Shown here: positions 1 to 10,984 of the stretch, in pieces
Layout of the letters: each line of letters starts with the position of its first letter
How positions within the stretch are numbered: position 1 is the stretch's first letter
DNA from: Taeniopygia guttata
Lineage: Eukaryota; Chordata; Aves; Passeriformes; Estrildidae
Assembly: GCF_048771995.1 (NCBI RefSeq)
Contig: NC_133043.1
Coordinates: forward strand, 7,334,501 to 7,398,500
Direction of reading: 5' to 3'
Length of the DNA stretch: 64,000 nucleotides
Position numbers and translations under genes: made by a program
The notes under the pieces: model-generated
Database searches by the model: none
The model's input: the letters and a program-made list of their open reading frames with translations, nothing else
What the model was told of the DNA's origin: nothing

Positions 1-506
1 ATGCTCCTGTGCTGGGTTCCTGGGCCTTTGTTTGTCTTGGGGGGCTGCTGAGTACTGGAGGGGACATTTCTGGGGGTCTCCTGGCCTGGCTTGTTCTTCT
101 TGCACATTTAATTGTCTGATGGCAGGATTTGAGGGCACACCAGTGACATCCCCACATCTCAATCCCCTGTTGGAACCTTCCCCTGGGATCTGTACCCCCA
201 ACATGCCTTTGGTTGGTGGCTGTGTGGGATCTCTTCCCTCTTCCATTTCCCAGCGGCATCTCCCTTTTTTCTCCATTTTACAATCATGGTTTAAAGGCTA
301 GATGAAAGCTCCTGGCTCCAGCACATCTACACATTTCCCTGTTGATGTTTCTGGCAGCCAGCTGGCTCATCTCCAGTGCCACCCCTCTCATCTTCCTCCC
401 CTTCACTTCACAGGTTCCTCTCGTTTAGAGTCTTTTTAATAGGAATCCTGTGTTGAGGGATGGTTTAACAAAGCTGCCAGGAAAATCAGTGTATTTTGGA
501 GCTCTG

Positions 507-520
507 CTGCCCTCTCGTGC
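507..520 (-). promoter_or_regulatory. possible CTCF site (near-consensus)
   Basis: CTGCCCTCTCGTGC matches the reverse-strand CTCF core at all but one position. It sits inside the SEPTIN9 intron. A single 14-bp near-match can occur by chance, so this is only a candidate. Confidence 0.25.
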
Positions 521-689
521 TGTGTCCCTGAACAGTCTGAGTTCAGTGGGATTCATTAAACCCTCACTTTCTACTTGTGAAGGCATCTGCCTTCAGCACA
601 GGGAGACCCCCAGGACACAGCCATGGCCACAGGCAGCCTTTGCACAGCAGTGTTTGTGTTTTGCCACTCCTGCATGATGTTTAGTGGAA

Positions 690-747
690 GAACTCAATGA
701 TCTTAGAGGTCTTCTCCAACAAAAAATATTATACTATTCTATGTACA
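690..747 (+). mobile_element. CR1 LINE 3'-end fragment
   Basis: The words GATCTTAGAGGTCTTCTCCAA, interrupted by small changes, and a degenerate ATTCTATG-like tail are the hallmark of the 3' UTR end of avian CR1 LINEs. Only the last 60 or so bases are present, as expected of 5'-truncated CR1 insertions. The unit lies in the SEPTIN9 intron in the sense orientation. Confidence 0.6.
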
Positions 748-1312
748 GAATTGTTTAGGTAAAAAAAAAAATTAAAGAGGAGTTCTTCCTCTAAATTGAG
801 TAAAATTAGGGGTAAAATAGCAGCTGTCAGACTGACTGTGGTGGAGCAGCACCCCTTGATTTTTCCCTATTGCTCCTTCTGGCAGCAGAGGCCTTTGCCA
901 GCAGGAGTTCATGTCCTTGCACAGCCCTGGCAGCCCTCAGCACGTGCCTGGGATACTGCAGGATGCTCGTGGCTGAGCTACAGATGAAACTTCAGTGGAG
1001 ACACGCCTGGTGCTCCCTGCACGCTCACCACAGCCCTTCCCCTGTCTTGTTTGGGGTTCTGGGGGTTGTGCTGGGGTGCTGCTGGGAGCTCCCTCCTTGG
1101 TGGGACACTGGGAAGGGGCTGTGGGTGCTCAGTCTGCCCTCAGCAGGACTGAGCTGGGGCAGGGACCTGGTGCCAGCTTTGCAGCAGCAAAGAGGACTCC
1201 TGAGTCCTGCCCTTGTACCCTGAGCCCATCTGAGCCCCCCACAGGCTGGGGAAGCCCCCAGGTGCTGCTTGGCTATGGGGGCTCACTGATGGCTTTCTGT
1301 CTCTCTTGCCAG

Positions 1313-1364
1313 TGGAGAACACAACACACTGTGAGTTCGCCTACCTGCGGGACCTCCTCATCAG
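1313..1364 (+). CDS. SEPTIN9: SEPTIN9 penultimate coding exon
   Basis: This 52-bp exon encodes (V)ENTTHCEFAYLRDLLI(R), the conserved end of the septin GTPase fold that follows the G4/septin-unique-element region. It begins with the last two bases of a Val codon after CTTGCCAG and ends with AG of an Arg codon before the donor GTCAGT. The phase is right on both sides: 2 + 48 + 2 bases, with the next exon supplying the final G of AGG. SEPTIN9 is a filament-forming GTP-binding cytoskeletal protein that caps septin hetero-octamers and links them to actin and microtubules. The peptide is nearly invariant among SEPTIN9 orthologues and similar in the SEPT3 subgroup (SEPTIN3, SEPTIN12); the tail in the next exon decides for SEPTIN9. 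Confidence 0.93.
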
Positions 1365-2127
1365 GTCAGTGCCCTGTCCCCAGAGCCTTTGGTCACCAGC
1401 TGGCATCCAGGGAAAGGGGACAGCCCAGCACAGCTGGAAGGAGCTGCTGCTTTGCTCTGCTGCTCCATCCCTGCCTTCCCTCCTGGCCTGCTGCCACTCT
1501 GCAGCCCCTCTGCAAGGGGTGGCCCCACTCCCTGGGGACTGAGTTCAGGGGGGAGAGGAGCAGTGGAGGGGTCAGGACACACTCCAGGACTGCTGGCAGT
1601 GTGGCTCCAGCTCGTCTGCAAGCAGCTTTTGGTCTTAGTGCTCCCTCACCAGTGCCAGATCTCACCCCCAGTTCAAAGACATCGCCCTTCACTGGGGTTT
1701 TGTTGTGGGGTCTGGGTGATGGCCTTCTTGAAACGAGTGTCCCTGCTCTGGGGCAGAGGGAGGCTGAGCCCCCTGGGCTTGTTAGAGGGGAGGCATGGGG
1801 TTCTCCTCAATCTGGCTGCAAAGTAAACTGTGGACACGGCAGAGTTGTGTGGGGCTACAAAACCTCACCCCAGGACTAGCGGGGTCAGGATCTCCCTGGG
1901 TGGGTGTTCTGCAGCCACAGGTCCTGTGTGCCCAGGCACAAGTGAAGGCTTCAGCTCCTGCTGCCCAATAGTGCTGCCATCATTGCCTTAACTTCCCTCC
2001 TGTGCCCCACAGGCCCCATGAACCAGCAAGGCAGGAGGGGACATGGGGACTGGGCGGTGTTTGGGGTGACGAGGGCTGGGGCGCAGAGGCTGGGCTGGTG
2101 TGATCGCTCCATCTCCCTTCCCCGCAG
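1365..2127 (+). other. SEPTIN9: last SEPTIN9 intron (763 bp)
   Basis: The intron runs from the donor GTCAGT to the acceptor CTTCCCCGCAG. It is GC-rich, and open frames cross much of it in several frames by composition alone. No repeat or RNA gene is recognisable. Confidence 0.85.
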
Positions 2128-2263
2128 GACACACATGCAGAACATCAAGGATATTACCAGCAACATCCACTTTGAAGCCTACAGGGTGAAGAGGCTGAAC
2201 GAGGGCCAGAGCTCTCTGTCCAATGGCGTGGCTGACAGGGAGCTGGTGGCCAACGAAATGTAA
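2128..2263 (+). CDS. SEPTIN9: SEPTIN9 last coding exon (C-terminus)
   Basis: The 136-bp coding part completes the Arg codon and encodes 44 residues, THMQNIKDITSNIHFEAYRV through ...ELVANEM, then TAA at 2261-2263. From family knowledge, mammalian SEPTIN9 ends RTHMQNIKDITSSIHFEAYR... followed by a short variable tail ending in PEM; the same layout is seen here. SEPTIN9, like the rest of the SEPT3 subgroup, lacks the long C-terminal coiled coil of other septins, and the short tail fits. The first 25 residues are near-identical to the mammalian protein, while the last 18 (from GQSSLSNG) have drifted. Which N-terminal isoforms use these exons cannot be seen from this window. Confidence 0.95.
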
Positions 2264-2803
2264 CCGTCCCTCGCCGCAGCCAGGACCTCGCTCGCTCACG
2301 CTCGCTCTTTCTCCCCTCTTCCCCCTTTATTTTTATATAAATCCTCTGCCACTGTCCCTCTTGCCCTGCTCCCTGACCCCCTGCCATGTAAACTGACCAA
2401 ATAACCCGACGTGCAGCGGGGCGGCCGCTCTGCCCCCGCCGTGTTCCGTGAGTTTTGTGCTCAGCCCCCGGAGCGGCGCCCCTGGCCCGGGGACCGTCCC
2501 CGTGGAGGTCGGGCTCTGGCTTGGCCCCAGCTGTGGCCGCCCAGCCGAGCCCAGGGGAGCAGATCTGTGGGGCCAGCAGGGTTGGGGTGCCCTGGGAGTC
2601 CTTACAGCCCCTCCATGCAGAGGCTCCTCTCCGTCCATTGAAGGCGAGGGCTCCTCCAGGTGAATGCAGCCCTTGGAAGCAAGGTACGGTGGGATGAAGA
2701 GAGCAGCCAGTGCCATCCTTGTGTCCTGCTGCCCCTCCGAGCCCTCTGCAGCCCTCTGGGACCCTCCAGCCCCCAACCCAGCCCCTGTACCCTGTCTACA
2801 TGC

Positions 2804-2809
2804 AATAAA
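2804..2809 (+). terminator. SEPTIN9: proximal poly(A) signal
   Basis: Canonical AATAAA about 540 bp after the SEPTIN9 stop, followed within 30 bases by a GT-rich segment (GGGAGTGTTTAGTG), as expected of a cleavage site with a downstream element. Confidence 0.6.
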
Positions 2810-4220
2810 CTGGGAGTGTTTAGTGCCCTGCCCCGGCCAGGCAGAGCGACCTGCTTTGGGAGAAGTGCCTTTTCAGACTGAGACCTTGCAATAGTGTGGG
2901 AGAGGGGAGGGAGGGTCTGCCTTGCCTGTCTTTGCAGCCTGCAGAAGGCTGTGAGCCTCCACAGAGACTCTCCTTCCCTCTCCCTTGTGCCAGAGCCGTG
3001 GCTGATGTCCTGGGAACACTTGTGTATTTATTTGTCACTTAGCTGGGTGTGTCACTCAGTTGTCCTCTGAAGGCTCTGAGTGTGTTTGTCCTGAGGGGGC
3101 TGAGCGTGGAACTTTGTCTCTGCAAAGCAGTGGTGGGAGGCAGAGGGTTGTCCTGTCTGACCCTTGTGATTCTTGGGCTTTTCCCCACGACAGAGGAAGC
3201 TCTTGGGTATCTGTAAATTCCTTTTCATTTCCTGGGTCCCCCTGTGTGTCCAGGGAAGATGCTCCTGTTTTGCTGGTCCTTGTGCAGGGGGTCTGTGCAT
3301 GTGCTGACTGACCCCTGTAGCTGTGGGGTGGGGGCTGGGGGGTGTTTGTGGGTGCTGCTCCCCCTGCTCTGCCCCCAGAGCCTTCTCTTTCTGCGTGTCT
3401 CCAGTAAACCAGACCCTGCAAGCATTAGGTAGCACTGTGACACAGGAGCAGGGGGTCCTGGAGCAAAGCTCTGCAGTCCTGCCCCTCTCCCCAGCTCCCT
3501 TTGCCTTTCTGGTGTCTCTCAGTCCTCTCCAAGGGAAAAAGACTTCTGCAAATCACCCATTTTTGGGGGCACACACCGAAGTGGCAGCGTGTCCCATCCT
3601 CTAGCACTGGAAGGCACCTGCAGAGCCCACAGGGGACAGAGCCTGGCTCAGCACAGGTGACCAGGAGGAGGGAGGAGGTTCTCTCCCCTTGCTGGGGATG
3701 TCCAGGTTTTCTGGGGCTCCCCACACGTCCCCCCCAGCAGCCAAAGGGGTGTGGGCAGGGGGTGCATTGTGAGAATCCCTTCTCCACTCATATCCCCCCT
3801 CCACAACAGCCCCACAGAGCTGTTGGGGAACAGCAGCTCTCTACTTGCTGACTTGCTATATTTTAGCAAAAGCAACAGCGAAAAATGTATTAACTGAAAA
3901 AAAAAAATATATATTTCAAGTGTTAAAAAAAAGACTGAAAGGGGAGAAAAACCTCTTGTGTGAGGCACTTCTGCAAATGCCATCTTAAACTTTTTTTTTC
4001 CTCTAGTTGGTATCTCAAGCTGGGCCAAGCAAGACACGCCGCTTTCTCCTTTGTAACCTGACTTTTTTTTTTTTTTTTTGAAGGAAAAAAAAAAAAGAAA
4101 ATAAAACAATAAAAAAACCCTTCATCCAGATCTATTAAAATGGCCTTTTGGGGGTTATAAGCATTATGAAAATTTAGTCCATTTTTGTATAAATAATAGT
4201 GTTTAATATGTATTTCCCAA

Positions 4221-4226
4221 AATAAA
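4221..4226 (+). terminator. SEPTIN9: distal poly(A) signal
   Basis: AATAAA within CCCAAAATAAATG, preceded by two further AATAAA hexamers at 4100-4105 and 4108-4113. It is followed by a TGTTT/TTGTTTGG-rich stretch. This is the last plausible signal before the sequence becomes ordinary GC-rich intergenic DNA. Confidence 0.55.
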
Positions 4227-4245
4227 TGTTTCGAATGCAAATAGA

Positions 4246-6461
4246 AGGAGGCTTGTTTGGAAGTGTCTGTTCCCAGCCTTGGTGGAATTGTTGCTGCATG
4301 GACCTTGTAGGGCTGGGTGTGATGGGAGAGTCCAGCCCCAGAACTGCCCTGTTTGGGGTGAAAGACAATTCCTGACCCCACCTTGGATACCTGCCCCAGG
4401 TACTCTCCAAACTGCTGGAGCTGATTCTGCTGAGCACCTTTGGGCTGGAGCCAGCCCGATCCTGAGGGAGGCAGGTGGATCCTGTCCCTCTGCTGCCATG
4501 GTGGAGCTGTTCCCAGTCTGCTTCCTGCTGCTTTTCTGGAGAAGTGGGCTGCCCCTAGTTCCAGGGCAGGCAGCAGCTTGTGTTTCACAGCAATGTGCCT
4601 TTGGCTGCACAGGCAGATGGTCTTTTAAACCCTTCAAGGCTGCAGGGTTGGCCTTGGAAGTCATCTTCCCTTGGAAGATTGGCTGTCCTAAAACCATGTT
4701 TTTCCCTGGTCACAGATCTGACACTGTCCCCTCTGGTTTAATCTCTGTCTCACGTGTTTATTGTATTTTTCCCCCTGAGAAGTTGAACTCAGAAGCCACC
4801 TGGAGCTCTAAGTGACCCTGCTTAAGCTGGGGCTGCAGTAAGTGACTTCCAGAGGTCCTTTCCAGCCCCAGCCCCTCTGGGATTGTGTGGCTGTGGGACT
4901 GGATGAAAACAAACCCATCAGGGCAGCACTCAGCTCGGGTTCCTGTGGGGCTGTAAAGCACAGAACAGGTTTGTGTGCATTTTAACTCTGCTTTTCTGCT
5001 GGTTTTGGTGCAGTGAATTGTCTCATCTCAGTGAGGGGTGCAGTGATGGGCCCCCCTTTGCCCCAGGGCCAAACCCTATCAATTTTCTGAGCTGCACAGC
5101 AGCTCTGTGCTTGCCCTACCCCAAATCCCCCTCACCCCCAGAGCTCACAAAGGATTCCAGGGTGAGAAGCAGCAAAGTCAAGCTGTTCTCACTGCTGCAA
5201 CCAGAGCAAGACCCAGAACAAAAGCTCCTGGGGAGGGAGCAGGGAAAATCAACGTGAGCCATGGGCCTTGCTCCTGGAGGAGCCTACAGCAGTTTTTCCC
5301 TGTGTTGTGGTTTTCTTGTGCTGGGATTTGGGGTTTTTTTTTGCAGTTTTCCTCCTTGTTGGTGTCTGAACATGTGAGGGAGATGGGACAGAGGATGCTC
5401 TGGGGCTCTCCAGGCAGCTGCTGGAATCTGAGTGTGTCCGTGGAGGGATGGGGGACAGAGGGTGCTGTCCTGGTGACACGCTGAGAAAGGGTTTGTGGAT
5501 GGAGAGAGGGGAAAACAGGCAAAATTCTCCAGCTCAGCAGCGAGGGCAGAGGAGGAGCTCAAGGGGTCGGAGGTGCCTTCATGGGAATGGTGCAGGGAAT
5601 GGCTTCCAGATGTTGGGAAGCTCCAAAGAGGTGGGGATGGTGAAGGGAGAGCGACAACACCAGATGCTCTGATGGAACAGAGGCTTGTGTGGTGCTGTGG
5701 GAAAAATCCCAGCTAGGGGAAGGGCTGGCCATTGCAAAATTCCCCAGAGTGTCCCAGGAGTGACCTGGCAGGGGCTGGATGGGGAGGGTTTGGGCAGAGG
5801 AGGAGGGGGCAGGCAAGGAGCTGCTCCCCCTGCCCACACCCCCCAAGGGAAATGTGCCTCAGGATGCCTTGGCTGGCAGAAAGGACCTTGCACTAATGGC
5901 TCATTGAGTGGCCTCACTTAAACAAATGAGGGAAATGAAGATGAGTGAGAGTTTAATTACCGGGCTGAGCAGCTTTCCACAGCAAGGATGTGCCCTCCTT
6001 GCCTTGCCTGGCTCTGGGAGGGAGAGGGGTCCCCTCAGCACAGCCGGGCTCTGGGGGTGCCTGGCAGCCTGGAGGGGGGTGGCTGCCGGGCCAGGGAGGG
6101 CTGGAGATGGGTCAGGTTCCAAAGAGCATCTCCATCCGAAGAGGAGGACTATAAATAATAAGAATAAAAGGGAGTATAAATAATTAAAGCAGCTCATAGC
6201 GAGCAGTTCCCGAAACGTCTGCCTGATTTAAAAACTAATTACTTGGAGGGTAATCACCACCAGAAGTGCACATATTTACCCACAATGCTGCTCTTCCCTC
6301 CTTTTCCTTTCGCTCCCTTCTCCTGATTGCTTTCCCAGGCACCGGCACAGACTTATCACTCACCCACAGTGCACAATAAACGGGTTTGTACTCGTCCATC
6401 TCCCTGATTAACACCAGCGCTGGAGACCTGCTCAGGGAGGAATAAATCCTCTCTGGGTAGG
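4246..6461. other. intergenic, 3' flank of SEPTIN9
   Basis: No gene is recognised. From 4246 to about 5890 the DNA is GC-rich and featureless. From about 5900 to 6460 it turns AT-rich with TAATTA/ATTAATTA-like words (for example around 6230 TAAAAACTAATTACTTGG) and no repeat signature, so it could be a conserved noncoding element lying against the LTR that starts at 6462. Confidence 0.4.
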
Positions 6462-7220
6462 TGCCGGAGCTCACCCTGGGTCAGGGGTGGCTCCATGTGG
6501 TGGAAAAGTCTCTCCTCCAGCCCGTGCTGCCAAAGAAAGGCTCAGCAGTCTCTGTTGTTTGGTCTCAAGGCAGTTTATTGCAAGTTATCTAAAAGATTTT
6601 CTCCTTGAGCTGCTGTGGTTTGCTCACAGCTCAGGCAGAGGCACACACACACCCTGACATCCTCTCTGACTCCCGACTGCTTCTTCTCTCCCCACCATGG
6701 GCTGTGCTGTCTTTTATATGGTACATTACGTGTTACATGGGTACAGTTTTTCCCCAATGCCTATTACCTATATTAAATGGTGCTTTTCTATCTTTTATAT
6801 GGTACATTACGTGTTACATGGGTACAGTTTTTCCCCAATGCCCATTACCTATATTAAATGGTGCTTTTCTACTCTAAACCAATCTGTGAGTGCCAACATC
6901 ACCCAGAACATGGAGGTGAGGAAGAAGAAAGAGGGAGGACAGGACAGGCCCAAATCCCTCCATCTTAAACCTCTGACCCCCATGTACAAAACCAAAACCC
7001 CCCTGTACAGCACTCAAAAATTCTTCCCTCTACTTTGTGACTACTTCTACTCTAATATCTAAATTTTGTGACTTCTTGTTCTTCCTGCAAGGTTGGTAAA
7101 TCATTCCATGGCTCAAACCCAAAATCCCAGCTGTTTCCAGCTGCCTGCCAGGGTCTCAAATGCTTCTGACCCGGGCCCAGAACATCCAAAAATGTCTGAG
7201 GGACATTTTGAGTTCTGACA
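6462..7220 (-). mobile_element. solo ERV LTR, family A (759 bp)
   Basis: The element reads TGTCAGAACTC... to ...AGCTCCGGCA on the minus strand and is flanked by a perfect 6-bp duplication, GGTAGG, at 6456-6461 and 7221-7226. On the minus strand it carries a poly(A) signal (AATAAACTGCC, + strand about 6570-6580) and TATA-like ATATAAAAG boxes, so it is a whole solo LTR. A 6-bp duplication suggests a class II (ERVK-like) element. An 81-bp tandem repeat (6711-6791 and 6792-6872) duplicates the TATA region. A second copy lies inverted at 29436. There is no internal retroviral region. Confidence 0.85.
6711..6872 (-). repeat. 81-bp tandem duplication of LTR core
   Basis: Two adjacent 81-bp units differ by only one or two bases in the alignable part. 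Each holds CATATAAAAG on the minus strand, so the LTR carries two TATA boxes 81 bp apart. The same duplication is present in the copy at 29.8-29.94 kb, so it arose in the family before these insertions. Confidence 0.9.
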
Positions 7221-8406
7221 GGTAGGAGGCCAGGTGCTGGCAGGAGGGGAAGCTGTGTGGGGCCTGCAGAGCCCAGAGGAGCTCTTGGGTGAAGCTGTGC
7301 TGCCCAAAGCCAGGGCAGCAGCGAGCACCAGGAGCCCCAGGGGGATGTGGCATCACCTGCTCAGGGTGAGCTGCTGCCCAGGGGCTTTGCTGGGCCATCA
7401 CTTACACACTGGGGTGTGCATCAAACCCTGAATTCCCCATGTGGGAGCTCTCCTCTGGGAAACATCTCCCTGTGCTGGGCTGCAGCAGGCGCAGGCAGAG
7501 CTGCAGAGCTCAAGCTTTAATTGCAGGGAAGCTGCTGCACTGCAGCTGAAAGCTTGGGGGGGTTTCATCATCTTCACTGTGGCTCCAGCAGAAAGGAGGA
7601 TTTGTCCCTCCACCTCCAGCTCCTCACTCACACAAGGTGCTGGTCCCAACCCTCCTGTTCCTTCTCACAAACCCTTTTCTTCCATGCCCACAGCAGGCTC
7701 AGGTTTGTAATTCTCTCACGCAGTTTAGTTTGTATTTATTTGCCTGAGCTTCTCTCTGGACCTTCACAAATGAATAAATAATTCTCACCATCAGCCTGAT
7801 TTAGGAGCAGCATTGCACAGCACTGCTTCATTTAGGAAAACAGAATAATTTACTCCTAACTTATGGGATTCAGGAGACTTCCACTCACAGCCCATGATAT
7901 TTTCTCATTAACATTACCCAGCTAAGCTAAAAACTGCAATTTCATAAGTCATACTTCCTTCAAAAGCACATTACCAGCTTCCCAGGGACTCCAAAAGTTT
8001 ACTGAACCTTAAAGACATACCTCATAGTATGCAGAAATGTGCCAAAGTCCTCCTTCTTATTACTACTGAAACCATCTTTCCTGCAAGTTTCCCTGCCCCG
8101 AACTCTCCCATCAGGAGGATGTTTAAGTGAGTGATGCTGGGCAAAAGGATGGCACTGAGTTACTCTTCAACAAGAAGATAAAATGAAAACACTTAACTGG
8201 GAAACAAAATAAAAGTCCTTTATCCTCTGCTCTAGGGCATATCTGTAAATGACATAAGCCAAAATATTCCCTTTTTTGTGGTTTTTTTTTTTTTAGTGCT
8301 GGGGGTTGCCCACACTGAAAATGTGGGGTGGAGGACTGGGATACAGGGGGATGGATGATTCTGTGAGAGCTCCTTGTCACAAAGGACCAGCAGGACTGAG
8401 CAGGTC

Positions 8407-8460
8407 GTTTTGGTTTGTTTTTTGTGGGTTTTTTTTGGTTTTGTTTTGGGGTTTTTTTTG
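8407..8460. repeat. T/G-only low-complexity tract
   Basis: Runs of T4-T8 separated by G2-G4, with no A or C over almost the whole interval. Similar A/C tracts on the other strand occur at 28364-28495 and 42019-42077. Confidence 0.8.
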
Positions 8461-10961
8461 TAAATCACAGCTGAAAGCTCTTGCTGGCAAAGTTTACCTA
8501 CCCTGTACTTTCAAAAGTAACAATTATCACCTTTTAAGACCCATGTCCTGAAACAGCTTTGCAGAGGACAAGGACAGGGAAGCAGAAAGAGCCTGGAACC
8601 CCCTGGGTACATCCAACCACCCCACACTGCATCAGCCCCACCTCCAGCATCCCCCATTCCCTGCCCTTCTCCTCTCCTGCCACCAGCCTCAGAAAAAAAA
8701 AAAAAAATCAAGATTAAAATCATATTCCTAAAGCAAAATTACACATTGGAGACTCCAGGGCCCTCCCGGGAGGATCAGGGCACTCCTCTACAAATATCTG
8801 CCTCGAAATGTTTAATTTGCAGATGGAATTAAGGCTGGGAAGAAAGGGAAGGATGTCTTTTCATGTGTGGGCTGTCCAGCTTTGCCTTGAATATCAAAGT
8901 GAGGCACGTTACAAAGCAGCAGCTCCACAGGATTATCTGAGAAACCTTGTAGGTCCCAGGTGGCAGAGCTTTCGGGATCAAAAGGTGTGGGACTTATGTA
9001 GAAAACCAGGAAAAGGCAGCCCCAAAGAGCCAAAAAATCTCAGGTCAGCTGGCAGAGGTCAGAGATTTCCAAGGAAACAAGAAGGTAAGTGAGGAACCAG
9101 GAGAGGCTGGGCTTTCACGTGGACTTTGGATTAAATATTAACTCTCTGCAGTGGGTTATGAGGATAAATATTTTCATTAATCATGTATGTGCTCATTATG
9201 ATGGTGAGAATAGACTATTCAAGATTCATCTGCATGGGATTTTCAACTCAGGCCTCCCATTTTCTGCCTGTAGCTTTTGGTAAAACGTCATCTTCTGTGC
9301 TTGCTTTTATCAGAAAACCTTTCCTTTACAAACAGTTTTATTGGTTTCAAGATTTTATTGGTTGGGCTTTGAAAGCAGCAGATGAAAAGGTTTAGCTTGA
9401 GGGTGAGTGGAGAGGAGAAAATGCAGCTCCAATTTAAACAAGGGATGGTTTTAAAGTTGCCCATGGAGGTGGGAGCCTGACCTGGGCTGGGCAAACAGAG
9501 CTCACCTTCCAGGGATCTGCTGCCACGTACCAGTGACACCTCGCTATCCATTTCATTAAAAATCAGATTTTTCCTGCTTTCCTCTGATTTTATTGAACTT
9601 TTCAATCATTATAACTTTCCTTAGCTTTCCTTCCTTTCTGCTTTTAGCAGCTCTTTTCAATTACTTGGTGCTTTCCTTTTTATTCCAGTAATTTTTTTTT
9701 TTAAAGACTTGTCTAGGAGAAAGAGGGAAGACAGATTAAAATTTATACTAGAACAGAAAGTGAATGTATGGCTGAGAGTCTAAAACCCTGTCATTAGCAA
9801 TATTTAATAAGGAACAAAATTACTGGGCAAGCTGAGATGTCTCCAAATTACTTCTGAAACTCTCCAGGATGGAAAGGACCCTTCTCCAGCAGAGAGATCT
9901 GACTGATGGATGAAGATACAAAGGATTTGGAACGAGCATCTCTCATGTCCCACTAAAAAGATTTATGGATGTTCAGCACAGCTCTGAGGGATCCATCTCA
10001 GGGTGAGGGTGAGACCAGGGCTGATGTGGGACTCAGATTCAAAGAGAGAAACAGGAGCTTCTAGCCAGGCAGAAGCCTGGGAAAGAGCTGGAGAAGAATG
10101 TAAATAATTCTTTATCTCTCTTGTTCTTCACATTGTTTATAGCTAAGTTCTATCATTGTGCATCAAGAACTTTGCACCAATGCTCTGGGTTGTTTTCACT
10201 TCAGTCCCAAAAGCAGTGACAATAATCATCCTGCTCCCCCGTGTCTGTGTCCTCTTCAGAGACCAAAGCTTTTCCCAGTGAGCAGAGGGAAGCTGCTGGC
10301 TGAGGTTACTCTGGGGTCTGCACACCTGCAGCGATGAGTGGCTGCCCCAGGGCCAGGGCTGGGCTGGAAAGATTCGTCTTGAAATTAAGAGCCACATCTA
10401 AAGGGTTTGGAGGGCTCTTGTACCTCTGCTCGCTCTGCTGCAGCTGCTCTTGCCTGGGACTCGTGGCTGCTGCTTGGCAACCAAAAAGCAGTGGCTTCAT
10501 GCTGTTCCCTGAGCCTGCAGGACAGGGAGGGGCTTCACCCCGCCCCAGCACCGCTGCAATTCCCAAATCTGTTGGGGCTGGAGCTGTGGCACCCATCAGG
10601 TCAGTGCTGGGTGTGCCCAAGGTCCAGCTGTGGTTGTGTTGGAAAACAAACCTGCTGAGCTGGGATGGGTGGGACTCTAGTCACAGGTGCCCACCAGAGC
10701 TCTGCATCCCCTTGAAATAAAATTGGGGTTGAGTTTAGAGCACCAGACCTGTAAAACCCGCAGCAGTCCCCTCAGAGAGCTCTGACCACGGCCATGGTGA
10801 GCTGGAGATGGTCCCCACAGCCACAGGTGTGGGCAGGGATGGAGATCCCTCCCTCAAGGTGACTTGAAGAATGAACACACATCCCTCCATCCCTTCCACT
10901 CCTTTGCTTGTGCAGAGTGATCAAAGTGCAGCTGTTGGATTTCATAACCCGAGTAAATGCT

Positions 10962-10984
10962 CAAAAAAAAAAAAAAAAAAAAAA
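10962..10984. repeat. poly(A) run
   Basis: An uninterrupted run of over 20 A. No retroposon body is recognisable upstream, so it is a simple homopolymer as far as can be seen. Confidence 0.8.

Larger units (their letters stand above)
1..1312 (+). other. SEPTIN9: SEPTIN9 intron, 3' part
   Basis: This stretch lies upstream of the penultimate coding exon and ends in a good acceptor (pyrimidine-rich tract, then CTTGCCAG). None of the expected upstream SEPTIN9 protein (the GTPase-domain end that precedes VENTTHCEF) is encoded here, so the intron continues beyond the left edge. It is GC-rich with many CTG/CAG-type words, which creates long but meaningless open frames. It contains one CR1 3' fragment (about 690-747) and a near-match to a CTCF site at 507-520. 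I see nothing else in it. Confidence 0.8.
2264..4245 (+). other. SEPTIN9: SEPTIN9 3' UTR (inferred extent)
   Basis: The region after the stop codon starts GC-rich and becomes AT-rich after about 3850. There is an isolated AATAAA at 2804-2809 and late signals at 4100, 4108 and 4221. The last 150 bases, with many TATA/ATAA words, look like a conserved 3' UTR end. I infer a short form ending near 2825 and a long form ending near 4245. A T17 run (4063-4079) is followed by an A12 run (4085-4096), so the transcript could form a strong local hairpin. Confidence 0.55.

Noticed and set aside
995-1879. Open frame of 294 codons crossing a SEPTIN9 exon
   Set aside because: It runs through intron DNA in a different frame from the exon's VENTTHCEF reading, ignores the splice sites and has GC-driven composition.
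3648-4588. Long minus-strand open frames (153 and 221 codons) over the SEPTIN9 3' UTR end
   Set aside because: They are antisense to the UTR, built partly from poly(A)/poly(T) runs (Lys/Phe stretches), and show no family motif.
8808-9092. 94-codon open frame rich in basic residues
   Set aside because: No known domain, no splice or promoter context, and length within random expectation for this window.
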